Origin: an uncultured Mycoplasmatota bacterium
GTDB lineage: Bacteria; Bacillota_I; Bacilli_A; RF39; UBA660
DNA: 64,000 nucleotides
Assembly (NCBI GenBank): GCA_900553855.1
Contig: USFG01000002.1
Span: 62,001 to 126,000, forward strand
Direction of reading: 5' to 3'
In this document: piece after piece, positions 45,897-54,570 of the stretch
Layout: every line of letters begins with the position of its first letter
Numbering within the stretch: the stretch's first letter is position 1
Translations under genes and position numbers: made by a program
The notes under the pieces: model-generated
Seen by the model: the letters and a program-made list of their open reading frames with translations, nothing else
What the model was told of the DNA's origin: nothing
The model's database searches: none

Positions 45897-47018
45897 CTAT
45901 TTTTTATTTTCTATTTCAACTATATTTTCTTTAGAATCCCCATTATTAACACTTCCTAAATTAAATGTATCTTTGGGAAGAATTACACCTTGTAATTCAA
46001 GATATTCTAACAAATACTTAGTTGGATTTTTAATAACAAATCCTCCTCCAATATTTTTTCTATAAATAACATTGGAACATGGATTATTATTTTCATCTAC
46101 ATAAAATTCACAAACTTCCATTATTTCTCTTTGAAAACGTCCTAATTCCTTAGACATATAGCCTTTAACACACACTGCCAATTGTACATATCTATGAATT
46201 GTTGATAAGAACTGTGTAACGTCTTGATTGCTTTCTAAAAGTGAATATAAACGCATCGGAACACTGGAAGCTTTATCTGCATGAATTGTTGATAAAATAT
46301 TATGTCCAGAAGATATTGAGTTTCTTACTGCCATAACTGCTTCAGCAGATCTAACCTCTGATAGTAAAATCCATTTTGGGTTTTGTCTCATACATGTAAC
46401 TAAAACATCAGAGTAAGATGCAATATTATTTGTCTTCATTGCAACTATATCCCTATTTGGAAAAATTTTATCTAAGTGAAGTTCTAACGTATCTTCAATT
46501 GTAATTATTTTTTCATTTTCTTTTGTATGTGATGCTAAATATTTAACAAGCTCAGTTTTACCAGATCCAGTTTCACCTGCAACTAATATGTTGCAATGTC
46601 CTTCAACACATTTCATTAAGAAATCATGAATTTGAATAGTACAATATTTCTCATTAATTAATTTATTCTTATTAAGTCTAATCTTAGCTGGAGTTTTACG
46701 TATAACACATGCTATTCCATTAGTAGCAATAGATTCATGAATAAAGTTCATACGTAACTCAGCAGACTCAGCATCCAAGAATGGATGAGCCATATTAAAT
46801 GTTTTACCCATTACATTTGAACACTGGAACGCTAACTTTTCCATTAATGCATTATTAATTTCTGGTCTATCAACTCTATAAACACCTTTATCTAATGTCT
46901 TAAGCCAAACTTGTCCACCATTACTATAAGAAATATCGGTAATGTTATCATCTTTTAAAAATTCATTCAAGGGTCCAAAATCTAATTCATCAAATAAATT
47001 ATTATTCAAACCAATCAC
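45897..47018 (-). CDS. CpaF/TadA-type secretion ATPase
   Basis: 373 residues from GTG 47018. The type II/IV secretion ATPase core has Walker A AGETGSGKTE (about 152-161), an Asp-box ITIEDTLE, Walker B WILLSEVR and a His box (STIHADK). The absence of a four-Cys motif and the N-terminal domain place it in the CpaF/TadA group, distinct from the PilB-like protein at 30436. It would power Tad-like pilus or secretion. Its start lies directly after the cpaB-like stop. Confidence 0.9.
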   Translation of the reverse strand: MIGLNNNLFDELDFGPLNEFLKDDNITDISYSNGGQVWLKTLDKGVYRVDRPEINNALMEKLAFQCSNVMGKTFNMAHPFLDAESAELRMNFIHESIATNGIACVIRKTPAKIRLNKNKLINEKYCTIQIHDFLMKCVEGHCNILVAGETGSGKTELVKYLASHTKENEKIITIEDTLELHLDKIFPNRDIVAMKTNNIASYSDVLVTCMRQNPKWILLSEVRSAEAVMAVRNSISSGHNILSTIHADKASSVPMRLYSLLESNQDVTQFLSTIHRYVQLAVCVKGYMSKELGRFQREIMEVCEFYVDENNNPCSNVIYRKNIGGGFVIKNPTKYLLEYLELQGVILPKDTFNLGSVNNGDSKENIVEIENKK

Positions 47019-47840
47019 CTACTCATTATAACATTTTTGATCTATATCACTTATTATAGTGTTGAATGTATCATCTGATTTACTTTCAATAAATTCCTGC
47101 ATTTCTGTACTTGTAATCTTTGTTTCACCATGATTTTCTGTATATTCTTGGTTTCTTGGTACAGGGAAAATCTTAATTGAATTTGATCTAATATTATCTG
47201 CTTTAGTAAGTAATATAAACATTTTATTTGGAACACTAAAAATTAATTCAGCTGGTTCTCTATTCTTAGATGCTGATGAAAATACACTAACACCATCACT
47301 ATCTCTTACATCTCTAACCTTAATACTTTCTATGAATTTAGTAACTATAACTTGACCACTATCATTTGTTGCCGAAACAAATAAATCAATATAATCTCCT
47401 GGCATAATTGAATTAGCATATGTTGTATGCATATTAACCGCTAAACTATATACAGTATGACATTCTTCTAAATCAACGGTAATATAGTTAGGTTTTTGTT
47501 CTTCAGTCATAACTTCTGTTTTATAAAATAATCCGCCTTCAGCAACCGTTGTATCATATGAAACATATTTACCTATCAATTGTGCTTTACTAGTAACTAA
47601 ATTAGGGGTTTGATCTACAAAACTTTTACTAACTTTAATCATTCCAATCATACTATCAGTAATTAAAGTATTACTAGCAATTTCTACCTTCGCATAAGGT
47701 ATTTGTTGTGGCTCAACAGCCTGTTTAACTCTTATATTATAACCAAAATAAAGAACAACAATTCCAATAATAACACCTAAAATTGTAACTGTATTCTTAT
47801 TTCCTAAAAATCTTTTAATACTAATCATTATATTTCCCAT
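47019..47840 (-). CDS. CpaB/RcpC-like SAF-domain protein
   Basis: 273 residues. One membrane helix (about 18-37) precedes an SAF domain (about 45-115; PYAKVEIASNTLITDSMIG, then GKYVSYDTTVAEGGLF) and an RcpC-like C-terminal domain with SLAVNMHTTYANSIMPGDYIDL. CpaB proteins form the periplasmic or wall-side part of Tad systems. First gene of the operon; GGAGG lies 6 nt before ATG 47840. Confidence 0.85.
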   Translation of the reverse strand: MGNIMISIKRFLGNKNTVTILGVIIGIVVLYFGYNIRVKQAVEPQQIPYAKVEIASNTLITDSMIGMIKVSKSFVDQTPNLVTSKAQLIGKYVSYDTTVAEGGLFYKTEVMTEEQKPNYITVDLEECHTVYSLAVNMHTTYANSIMPGDYIDLFVSATNDSGQVIVTKFIESIKVRDVRDSDGVSVFSSASKNREPAELIFSVPNKMFILLTKADNIRSNSIKIFPVPRNQEYTENHGETKITSTEMQEFIESKSDDTFNTIISDIDQKCYNE

Positions 47841-47864
47841 TTTTATCCTCCTATATTCTAATAA

Positions 47865-47894
47865 ATTATATCACACATATTTTTATCTTATCAA
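47865..47894 (-). promoter_or_regulatory. Promoter of the Tad-like operon
   Basis: Minus strand: TTGATA (47889-47894), 18-bp spacer, TATAAT (47865-47870), about 25 bp before the cpaB-like ATG. Confidence 0.75.
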
Positions 47895-47901
47895 GTACCA
47901 A

Positions 47902-47942
47902 TACCAAAAAAACTTTTTCAGTTATTCACCAAAAAAGTTTTT
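47902..47942 (-). terminator. Terminator of the variable surface-protein gene
   Basis: An 11-bp stem (47908-47918 with 47932-47942), 13-nt loop and T7 on the minus strand, 11 bp after the stop. It separates this gene from the Tad operon promoter. Confidence 0.8.
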
Positions 47943-47953
47943 AAAACATATTT

Positions 47954-49363
47954 TTATCCGATACGGAAAGCTGGGGCGAAACCAAAGACGTTAATAGCTA
48001 AATAATTATCCCACTGGTCGTTGCCGTGTAAACCAACACCAACAATTAGGAAATCATTGTCATAGCTGGAACAAGCCGCACGAAGCCAACAACTGGAAGC
48101 ATTACCATTAATGTCCTTCTTTATAGCATATGAGTAGTTTTCACTTGTAGTTACGCCTTTGTCTGCATAATAATCTAATTGTCTTGTTTGACCATAGGCT
48201 GTATCTATTTCTTTTTCATTAACTATAATTTTATCTGCCCATACTTCATGTGCACTTAGTAAATATATTTTATCTTCTGATTCCCAGTTGCCATCTGTTC
48301 TATTTGCATTCCTATCACTATTTCCATGTCCTGATACTACTTTTGTATCTATTATTACTTTTTGTAAATCACTTGGTAAAGATTTAAAATAAATTCCATT
48401 TGCTAATCCTCTCGCATCTGTTGTTGGCCAACCACCTACATTGGTGTTTTCACTGCTCATTGATCCTGTTATTAAGATATCAACAAACTCTACTACAAAT
48501 CCACAGGCTGTTTGGGAAAAATCTTCTTGATTACATTCATCAGGTGTTGTGTTATTTGCTACTCTCACGGTATAACTATTTCCAGCTATTTCTACTTCTT
48601 TTTCGGAACCTACTGCATATGCATCTAATTGTCCACTTTGTACTACTTTTGCTATTGTTTCCCATGAGTCTTCAGCAAATGTGGTAGCTTTTGGCAGTTC
48701 ATAATTTATAACTATCTTTCCATTAAATGTTTTACCTTTTTCACTATCTTGATTTTCATTATTATCAGGAAACTGAATTATTAAATTAAAACTTATTGTT
48801 TGATCATTTTTTAAAGCAGGAAATTTTCCTGTAACCATTTCGGTATATTTATTTCCTTTTTTAAATGTTCCATGAGTATATCCTGTGTATGTATCATTTC
48901 CGGGTACTGTTTGATTTTTATAATCATCTTCTGTTTTGCCTGTTTCAGGTGTTATTACATAATTTGCTGTTACTTGTGAGTTTGTATCTCTTTCAACTTC
49001 TTTTATATAATAATGTATCATGCCATCACTGAAGGTTGAGGTATATCGTACTCCTACTTTATATGGCATTGGAAGTCCGTCACCAGTATTCATTCCTACT
49101 GTCGTATTTGATCCAGTTAATGTAAATGTTTTATTAACTAATATTGCATTGCTTGGTTGAATATTTGTTACTGGTACTATATTATCTGTTCCATCATTAT
49201 ATGTAATAAGCATACGACCTGTTTCAGATTTTATTTCAGCTGTTGATCCTTCCGGATTATTTGCAGTAAAGAATGCATATGTTACTCCTGCAAATATGAT
49301 AACTAATATTAAAATAGTTGCAATTGTTACAAATATAAGAACTCTTTGATTAATGTTTTCCAT
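47954..49363 (-). CDS. Exported protein with C-terminal C-type-lectin-like (DUF6273-type) domain, candidate DGR target
   Basis: 469 residues. A membrane segment at about 8-31 ends in VTYAFFTANN, like SipW/TasA-type exported proteins. A beta-rich part follows, and from about residue 225 a domain that I recall as DUF6273 (TACGFVVEFVDI, NVGGWP, VIIDTKVVSGHG, KIYLLSAHEVWAD, TRQLDYY). The last 45 residues begin CWLRAACSS and end GFAPAFRIG, the layout of variable regions in diversity-generating retroelement targets. The 3' 135 bp are clearly richer in GC than the rest and 36 of 45 codons end in T or C. No reverse transcriptase or template repeat is in the window. Directly upstream of the Tad-like operon. 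Confidence 0.75.
   Translation of the reverse strand: MENINQRVLIFVTIATILILVIIFAGVTYAFFTANNPEGSTAEIKSETGRMLITYNDGTDNIVPVTNIQPSNAILVNKTFTLTGSNTTVGMNTGDGLPMPYKVGVRYTSTFSDGMIHYYIKEVERDTNSQVTANYVITPETGKTEDDYKNQTVPGNDTYTGYTHGTFKKGNKYTEMVTGKFPALKNDQTISFNLIIQFPDNNENQDSEKGKTFNGKIVINYELPKATTFAEDSWETIAKVVQSGQLDAYAVGSEKEVEIAGNSYTVRVANNTTPDECNQEDFSQTACGFVVEFVDILITGSMSSENTNVGGWPTTDARGLANGIYFKSLPSDLQKVIIDTKVVSGHGNSDRNANRTDGNWESEDKIYLLSAHEVWADKIIVNEKEIDTAYGQTRQLDYYADKGVTTSENYSYAIKKDINGNASSCWLRAACSSYDNDFLIVGVGLHGNDQWDNYLAINVFGFAPAFRIG
47957..48091 (-). other. Putative variable region (VR) of a diversity-generating retroelement target
   Basis: The codons for residues 425-469. Many are NNT or NNC (TAT, GAC, GAT, ATT, GTT, GGT, CAC, GTC), as expected if AAT and AAC codons of a template repeat had been changed at adenines. 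Conserved ends (CWLR and APAFRIG) flank the mixed part. Template repeat not seen here. Confidence 0.5.
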
Positions 49364-49369
49364 AAAAAA

Positions 49370-49398
49370 ATTTCACTACCTATCCTATATAGTGAAAT
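49370..49398. promoter_or_regulatory. 9-bp inverted repeat at the start of the variable-protein transcript
   Basis: ATTTCACTA (49370-49378) and TAGTGAAAT (49390-49398) with an 11-bp spacer. One arm overlaps the -10 and the transcription start of the gene at 47954, so it may be an operator or an RNA hairpin in the 5' leader. Confidence 0.45.
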
Positions 49399-49424
49399 TA
49401 TATCTCGGTTTACCCCCCCGTCAA
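49397..49424 (-). promoter_or_regulatory. Promoter with G7 tract in the spacer, driving the variable surface protein
   Basis: Minus strand: TTGACG (49419-49424), 16-bp spacer, TATAAT (49397-49402). The spacer begins with six G, which with the last -35 base make a run of seven G, the longest G/C homopolymer I noticed here. One extra G would give the ideal 17-bp spacing. Confidence 0.75.
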
Positions 49425-49496
49425 GCGAACATTCGTATTTTTCTTTTTTTGTACAAAAATTTATCTATAATTTTTATTCGAATGTTCGCTTGACGG
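49418..49496. repeat. 18-bp perfect inverted repeat overlapping the promoter -35
   Basis: CCGTCAAGCGAACATTCG (49418-49435) and its exact complement at 49479-49496, 43 bp apart. The left arm contains the -35 of the gene at 47954. The spacer is A/T-rich with a smaller nested repeat (AAAAATT/AATTTTT). It could be a regulator site or an invertible or mobile-element end; no recombinase lies nearby. Confidence 0.7.
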
Positions 49497-49501
49497 ATAA
49501 A

Positions 49502-50128
49502 TTATTTTTTTAATATTTCAATATTCTTTTCAAAATTATCACTCATGCAGATATATGACCCAGATACTACCATATCACAGTTTATTAGTTTTACTGTTTC
49601 ATCATTTATACCACCATCAACTGAGATAATAATATTTTTATTTAATTTTCTTAACTCATTTATTTTATCAATTGCGATAGGCATAAACTTTTGTCCACCT
49701 TTACCAGGCTCAACACTCATAATAAGCACAAGTTCAATTTTATCTAAATATGGTAATAATTCTTTAACACTCGTATTTGGTTTAATACTTATTCCACATT
49801 TAATTCCATAACTATGAATCATATCAATCATTTCGTTAACTTTATCAGTTGCTTCTAAATGAAAAGTAATAAATTCTGGCATTAAATCAGCATACTCTAC
49901 GATATATTTTTCTAAATCACAACACATCAAATGCACATCTAATGGCTTAACATTTTCTCTTAAAAATAAAGAAATGTCTTTAATATCATAATTTTTATTT
50001 TCAACAAACTTTCCATCCATTATATCAACATGAATATAGTCAGCACTTGTATAATTTATTTTTTCAATTGTTTTCTTTTCATCATTATATTTATTTTTTA
50101 TAAATGATACGCTTACTTTCAACCTCAT
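49502..50128 (-). CDS. rpe: Ribulose-phosphate 3-epimerase
   Basis: 208 residues, a TIM barrel slightly shorter than usual. The metal site is visible: HVDIMDGKFV near residue 33, MCCD near 69, the MSVEPGKGGQKF loop and SVDGGIN. It interconverts ribulose-5-P and xylulose-5-P. The ORF overlaps rsgA by 38 bp, a long overlap but common for the rsgA-rpe pair. Confidence 0.92.
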   Translation of the reverse strand: MRLKVSVSFIKNKYNDEKKTIEKINYTSADYIHVDIMDGKFVENKNYDIKDISLFLRENVKPLDVHLMCCDLEKYIVEYADLMPEFITFHLEATDKVNEMIDMIHSYGIKCGISIKPNTSVKELLPYLDKIELVLIMSVEPGKGGQKFMPIAIDKINELRKLNKNIIISVDGGINDETVKLINCDMVVSGSYICMSDNFEKNIEILKK

Positions 50129-50954
50129 CCACCATCTTTACATAATTATCATATCTTGATTTTAAAATAATTCCTTTATTAACTTTTTCTTTAACAACAC
50201 ATTTATTTTCTTTTAAATGATTACAATCACTAAAATAACAATCATTACCAAATTCAATAAAAGCATTTTTTATATCTTCTTTAGTTAAATCAGTTAAATC
50301 TAAACTACTAAATCCCGGAGTATCTGAAATATAAGAATTTTTATACTTAAATGTTTCCGTATGTCTAGTAGTATGTTTTCCTCTTCCTAAAGCCTTACTT
50401 ATTTCATTTGTTTCTAAATCTAATTCTGGATTTATTCTATTTAATAATGTTGATTTACCAGCACCACTTTGGCCAGTAAGCACAACCAATTTTCCATTAA
50501 TAAGTTTATCTAATTTATCAACCTCTGTATTTTTAATTGCATTAATTCCAATTTTATTATAATAATCATATATTTTTTCAAACTCTTTATATTCTTCATC
50601 ATTTAATAAATCGGTCTTACTAAAACATATTATTGGCTTAATCTTATTAAATAATACTAAACATAATAACTTATCTAAAAGTAATAAACTTAAATCAGGT
50701 TCTTTAACACTTGTAACAATTATCGTAACATCTACATTAGCAATCATTGGTCTTTTTAAACTATTTTTTCTCTCTAATATATCTAATATATAATTATTAT
50801 CAGTATCAATTATTACTCTATCACCAACTAGAGGGATTTTATTTTGAATATAAAACTTCCCTCTTGGTTTACAGTAATATAATTTATCATCTACTTTTAC
50901 AGTACATAAATTACTTATTATTCTAACTATTTTTCCTTCTTGTTTATTGTTCAT
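50091..50954 (-). CDS. rsgA: Ribosome small-subunit GTPase RsgA
   Basis: 287 residues. An N-terminal OB-fold, then a circularly permuted GTPase (G4 SKTDLL before G1 GQSGAGKSTLLN, then DTPGFSSLDL) and a C-terminal zinc motif (CYFSDCNHLKENKC). It checks 30S maturation. It follows prkC with an 11-bp overlap, the common Firmicutes order prpC-prkC-rsgA-rpe. Confidence 0.95.
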   Translation of the reverse strand: MNNKQEGKIVRIISNLCTVKVDDKLYYCKPRGKFYIQNKIPLVGDRVIIDTDNNYILDILERKNSLKRPMIANVDVTIIVTSVKEPDLSLLLLDKLLCLVLFNKIKPIICFSKTDLLNDEEYKEFEKIYDYYNKIGINAIKNTEVDKLDKLINGKLVVLTGQSGAGKSTLLNRINPELDLETNEISKALGRGKHTTRHTETFKYKNSYISDTPGFSSLDLTDLTKEDIKNAFIEFGNDCYFSDCNHLKENKCVVKEKVNKGIILKSRYDNYVKMVDEVESKRIIYKK

Positions 50955-52695
50955 TATCTATACTTGTTTCCTCTTCTGCAATAGTTATAGTAATACTCAT
51001 ACCACTAACTACTTTACTTCCTGCTTGTTTACTTTGTTTAATTATTGCACCAGGTTCATAACTATTATCTTGTACATATTCTTCTTTAATTTTAATATTA
51101 TATTTTTCTCCCCAAGCTTGAATATCTGCTAATGTATAACCAGTTGTAAAATCAGGATATATACCTTCTAATTTAGGAATATGAAGAGTTATTGTATCGC
51201 CAGGTTTAACTTTTGTTCCAACTTCCGGATCTTGTTTAATGATTTTATTTTCTTCATATTTTGAAGGATCATCAACTATATCTTCTTCAATTATTACAAA
51301 CAAATTATGCATCTTTTCTAGTATTGCTTTAACTCCATAAACTTCTTGTCCAACATAATTTTCTATTTCAAATGTACTACTTCCTTGTGAAATATATAAT
51401 GTAATTTCCGATCCTTTTTTAACATTTCTTCCACTAGATGGATCAGTCTTAACTACATCCCCTTCTTTAACATCATCACTTTGAGCATATTTATTTTCTG
51501 CTGCAACCTTTAATCCCATATTATTAAATATTTCTATTGCTTCATCAACAGTTTTACCAGCAACGTTTGGAACTTGCATCTCATTTCCACTAGGAAGTAA
51601 AACTAAGAAACCAACTATTGTAGCCGCAATTACTGCAAGACCTGCAAATATAGCACCAAGAATTACTAAAATTTTATTTTCTTTTTTAGTCACTATATCT
51701 TTTTCATCTATTTTTTTAACTTTAACTTCTGATGTTTTTTCTTTCTCTTTGTCTTTAATATCTTCTATTTTGCTAAATTCCATAGTTTTTTCAATTGCTT
51801 TTTCACGTCTTTCAGTAGTTGCTTCATCAAACTCGGGATATTTGTAAACATATTTAGGCTCATTAGCTCTTAATGGAGATGTACAAGTCTTTAAATCTTC
51901 ATGCATACTTCTTGCATCTGGATATCTATTTTTTGGATTCTTAGCACAAGCCTTTAATATAACATTTTCAACTGCTTGTGGTAAATCTGGACACTCTTCT
52001 CTAATTGAAGGAAGTGGTTCCTTTAAATGTTTAAGTGCAATTTCAACCGCATTATCTCCTCTAAAAGGTAACTTTCCACTTAAAAGTTCATACATTAAAA
52101 TACCCATTGAATAAATATCACTTTGAACAGTAGAACCTTTTCCACTTGCTTGTTCTGGTGGCAAATAATGTACACTACCCATAACTGAATTAGTCTGAGT
52201 TAACTGAGTACTATTTAAAGCCATCGCAATTCCAAAATCAGTTATCTTAACGATTCCACTATCAAGTATCATTATATTTTGTGGTTTAATATCTCTATGA
52301 ATAATATAAGAATCATGAGCACAAGCAATTCCATCTGTTACCTGAAGCATTATATCAATTACTTCATTTAATGTTAACTTACCACGTTTCTTAATTAATT
52401 GTTTTAAATGTTTACCTTCAATATACTCCATTACAATATAATAAACACCATTATCTTCACCTACATCATATACTTCAACTATATTTGGATGAGATAAACT
52501 ACTTGCTGATAAAGCTTCTCTTTGAAAACGTCTAACAAATTTTTCATCATTTGCTAAATCTCCTCTTAAAACTTTAACGGCTACATTTCTCTCTAAAATG
52601 GTATCATAAGCTAAATAAACATTAGCCATTCCACCTTCACCTATTGTTTTAACAATTTGATAACGGTCATTTATTTTTTGTCCCTTAGTTATCAC
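50944..52695 (-). CDS. prkC: PASTA-domain Ser/Thr protein kinase
   Basis: GTG at 52695 (583 residues) is chosen because AGGATAG lies 8 nt upstream; the GTG at 52704 is inside that site. The kinase domain (1-270) has Lys41, HRDIKPQN with Asp135, and DFG with Asp153. A single membrane helix (about 345-368) precedes three extracellular PASTA repeats, which bind peptidoglycan fragments. It senses wall state and controls growth or division. It overlaps prpC by 11 bp. Confidence 0.94.
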   Translation of the reverse strand: MITKGQKINDRYQIVKTIGEGGMANVYLAYDTILERNVAVKVLRGDLANDEKFVRRFQREALSASSLSHPNIVEVYDVGEDNGVYYIVMEYIEGKHLKQLIKKRGKLTLNEVIDIMLQVTDGIACAHDSYIIHRDIKPQNIMILDSGIVKITDFGIAMALNSTQLTQTNSVMGSVHYLPPEQASGKGSTVQSDIYSMGILMYELLSGKLPFRGDNAVEIALKHLKEPLPSIREECPDLPQAVENVILKACAKNPKNRYPDARSMHEDLKTCTSPLRANEPKYVYKYPEFDEATTERREKAIEKTMEFSKIEDIKDKEKEKTSEVKVKKIDEKDIVTKKENKILVILGAIFAGLAVIAATIVGFLVLLPSGNEMQVPNVAGKTVDEAIEIFNNMGLKVAAENKYAQSDDVKEGDVVKTDPSSGRNVKKGSEITLYISQGSSTFEIENYVGQEVYGVKAILEKMHNLFVIIEEDIVDDPSKYEENKIIKQDPEVGTKVKPGDTITLHIPKLEGIYPDFTTGYTLADIQAWGEKYNIKIKEEYVQDNSYEPGAIIKQSKQAGSKVVSGMSITITIAEEETSIDNEQ

Positions 52696-53434
52696 TAATA
52701 TCACTATCCTTTACTAGATAAGCAATTGAAATGTTATCTGTTCCCCCTCTTGCATTACACTTCCTAATTAACTTAATTAATTTATCTTCATATTTTAATT
52801 CATCATCATTTAATACTTTTTCAACCTGATCCATCGTAAGCATATTTGTTAAACCATCTGTAACTAATAGTATAGCATCCACATTAGGATCTACATCAAA
52901 TATATCTAATTCTTGTTTTTCACTAGCTCCAAGTGCTTTCATTAACACATTTTTCTTAGGATGATTTATTGCTTCTTCTGGAGTTAACTCCCCTGTTTCA
53001 ACTAAGAAATTTACTAATGTATGTTCCTTAGTTATTTTGTGAAGTACTTTATTTTTTAAAACATATCCACTTGAATCTCCAATATTTACAAATATAAGAA
53101 AATCTTTTGTAAGTAGAGCCATCACAACAGTTGTACCAAGTCCCATTGACTCAGGATGTTCATCACCATATTTTAAAATACTTGCATTAACTTCATCAAC
53201 GTTTTCTTTAAGCCATTTAACGGCATCCATTTTAGATCCTATTGTTGATAAATTACTAAATCTAGTTCCTATCTGAGTAACAACCATGCTTGATGCAATC
53301 TCTCCTGCTCGATGTCCACCCATTCCATCAGCAACTATCATTAAATGTTCCCCACTTGCGTTTTTAACAATTGTTACCGAATCTTCATTATGACTTCTAA
53401 CTCTACCTGTATCTGTTAAATAAAATGATTTCAC
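52685..53434 (-). CDS. prpC: PP2C-family Ser/Thr phosphatase
   Basis: 249 residues. Metal-binding motifs are present: RSHNEDS near 13, VADGMGGH near 34, TDGLTN and GGTDNIS at the end. It reverses phosphorylation by PrkC. It overlaps rlmN by four bases and prkC by 11. Confidence 0.94.
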   Translation of the reverse strand: MKSFYLTDTGRVRSHNEDSVTIVKNASGEHLMIVADGMGGHRAGEIASSMVVTQIGTRFSNLSTIGSKMDAVKWLKENVDEVNASILKYGDEHPESMGLGTTVVMALLTKDFLIFVNIGDSSGYVLKNKVLHKITKEHTLVNFLVETGELTPEEAINHPKKNVLMKALGASEKQELDIFDVDPNVDAILLVTDGLTNMLTMDQVEKVLNDDELKYEDKLIKLIRKCNARGGTDNISIAYLVKDSDISDN

Positions 53435-54456
53435 TCTTTATTCACCTCTTTTGCTCTAAGCTGTCCACACGCTGCATCAATTCCCTTACCAAATTCTTTT
53501 CTTATTGTAACATTTATATTATTTTTCTTTAATACATCATAAAACTTCATTATATCTTCTTTATTAGTTCTTTTATATTCTATGTGACTAGTCTCATTAT
53601 ATGGAATTAAATTAACATAAACATTCATATTCTTAAGTAAATTAGCAAGTTCCCTCGCATTCTCTTCTCTATCATTTACCTCTTTAAGCATAACATATTC
53701 AATAGTAACTCGTCTATTAGTTTTAGCAATATATTCTTTTAAAGTATTTATTAAATCTTTTAAAGGATAAGCTTTATTTATAGGCATAATCTTACTTCTT
53801 AACTCATCATTACTAGCATGTAAACTAATTGCCAAATTAACTTGTAAATTTAAATTACTAAACTCCTTAATCTTAGGAATTAATCCACAAGTAGAAACAG
53901 TTATATGTCTAGCTCCTATTTGTAATCCTTTAGGATGATTAATAATTTTAATAAACTCTATAATGTTATCATAATTATCAAATGGTTCTCCAATTCCCAT
54001 TATAACGACACTATCAATTTTACGATTAATATCTTTTTCTATAAGTAAAATTTGTTCAACTATCTCATAAGTATTTAAATTTCTTACTTTTTTAAGTCTT
54101 CCACTTTCACAAAATGTACATCCCATATTACATCCAACTTGACTAGATACACATACAGAATAACCATAATCATGTTTCATAAGAACAGCTTCTATAAAAT
54201 TACCATCTATTAAACGAAATAAATATTTATTAGTTAAATCACTTTCTTGTTTTCTTAAAATATCTATATAATCAAATGAAAAATTATTATTAAGTTTATT
54301 TATTGTATCTTTACTTAAGTTGGACATATCATTAAAATTAGTTACCCTTTTAATATATAACCAATCCCATATTTGACTACATCTAAACTTTTTTTCGCCT
54401 AAACTTAATAATTTTTCTTCTAATTTTTCATAACTTAAATCATAAATATTTACCAT
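53431..54456 (-). CDS. rlmN: 23S rRNA (A2503-C2)/tRNA (A37-C2) methyltransferase
   Basis: ATG at 54456 (341 residues) is preferred over a GTG at 54465. It is a radical-SAM enzyme with the cluster motif C109-x3-C113-x2-C116 (GCNMGCTFCES) and a C-terminal Cys in ACGQLR that forms the methyl intermediate. First gene of rlmN-prpC-prkC-rsgA-rpe, as in Bacillus. Confidence 0.95.
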   Translation of the reverse strand: MVNIYDLSYEKLEEKLLSLGEKKFRCSQIWDWLYIKRVTNFNDMSNLSKDTINKLNNNFSFDYIDILRKQESDLTNKYLFRLIDGNFIEAVLMKHDYGYSVCVSSQVGCNMGCTFCESGRLKKVRNLNTYEIVEQILLIEKDINRKIDSVVIMGIGEPFDNYDNIIEFIKIINHPKGLQIGARHITVSTCGLIPKIKEFSNLNLQVNLAISLHASNDELRSKIMPINKAYPLKDLINTLKEYIAKTNRRVTIEYVMLKEVNDREENARELANLLKNMNVYVNLIPYNETSHIEYKRTNKEDIMKFYDVLKKNNINVTIRKEFGKGIDAACGQLRAKEVNKE

Positions 54457-54540
54457 AATAATCACAAATTAATTATAGCAAAGCTCCCATATTTTGTCAT
54501 TATTTTACATTAATTTACCAGTAAACTAAATGTATAATTA

Positions 54541-54570
54541 AAAGATATGCTTTCTTTAAAACATATCTTT
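54541..54570 (-). terminator. Hairpin ending the SpoVIF-like gene
   Basis: A 9-bp stem (54541-54549 with 54562-54570) with a 12-nt loop holding the stop codon. The downstream T tract is broken by A, so it may be a weak terminator. Confidence 0.55.

Noticed and set aside
48400..48687. A 95-codon plus-strand ORF antisense to the variable-protein gene
   Set aside because: Antisense shadow with His/Leu-rich low-complexity sequence and no ribosome-binding site.
49421..49435. The sequence GCGAACATTCG as a possible LexA (SOS) box
   Set aside because: The Bacillus LexA box is CGAAC-N4-GTTCG (14 bp); here the CGAA and TTCG half-sites are only 2 bp apart, so it does not fit.
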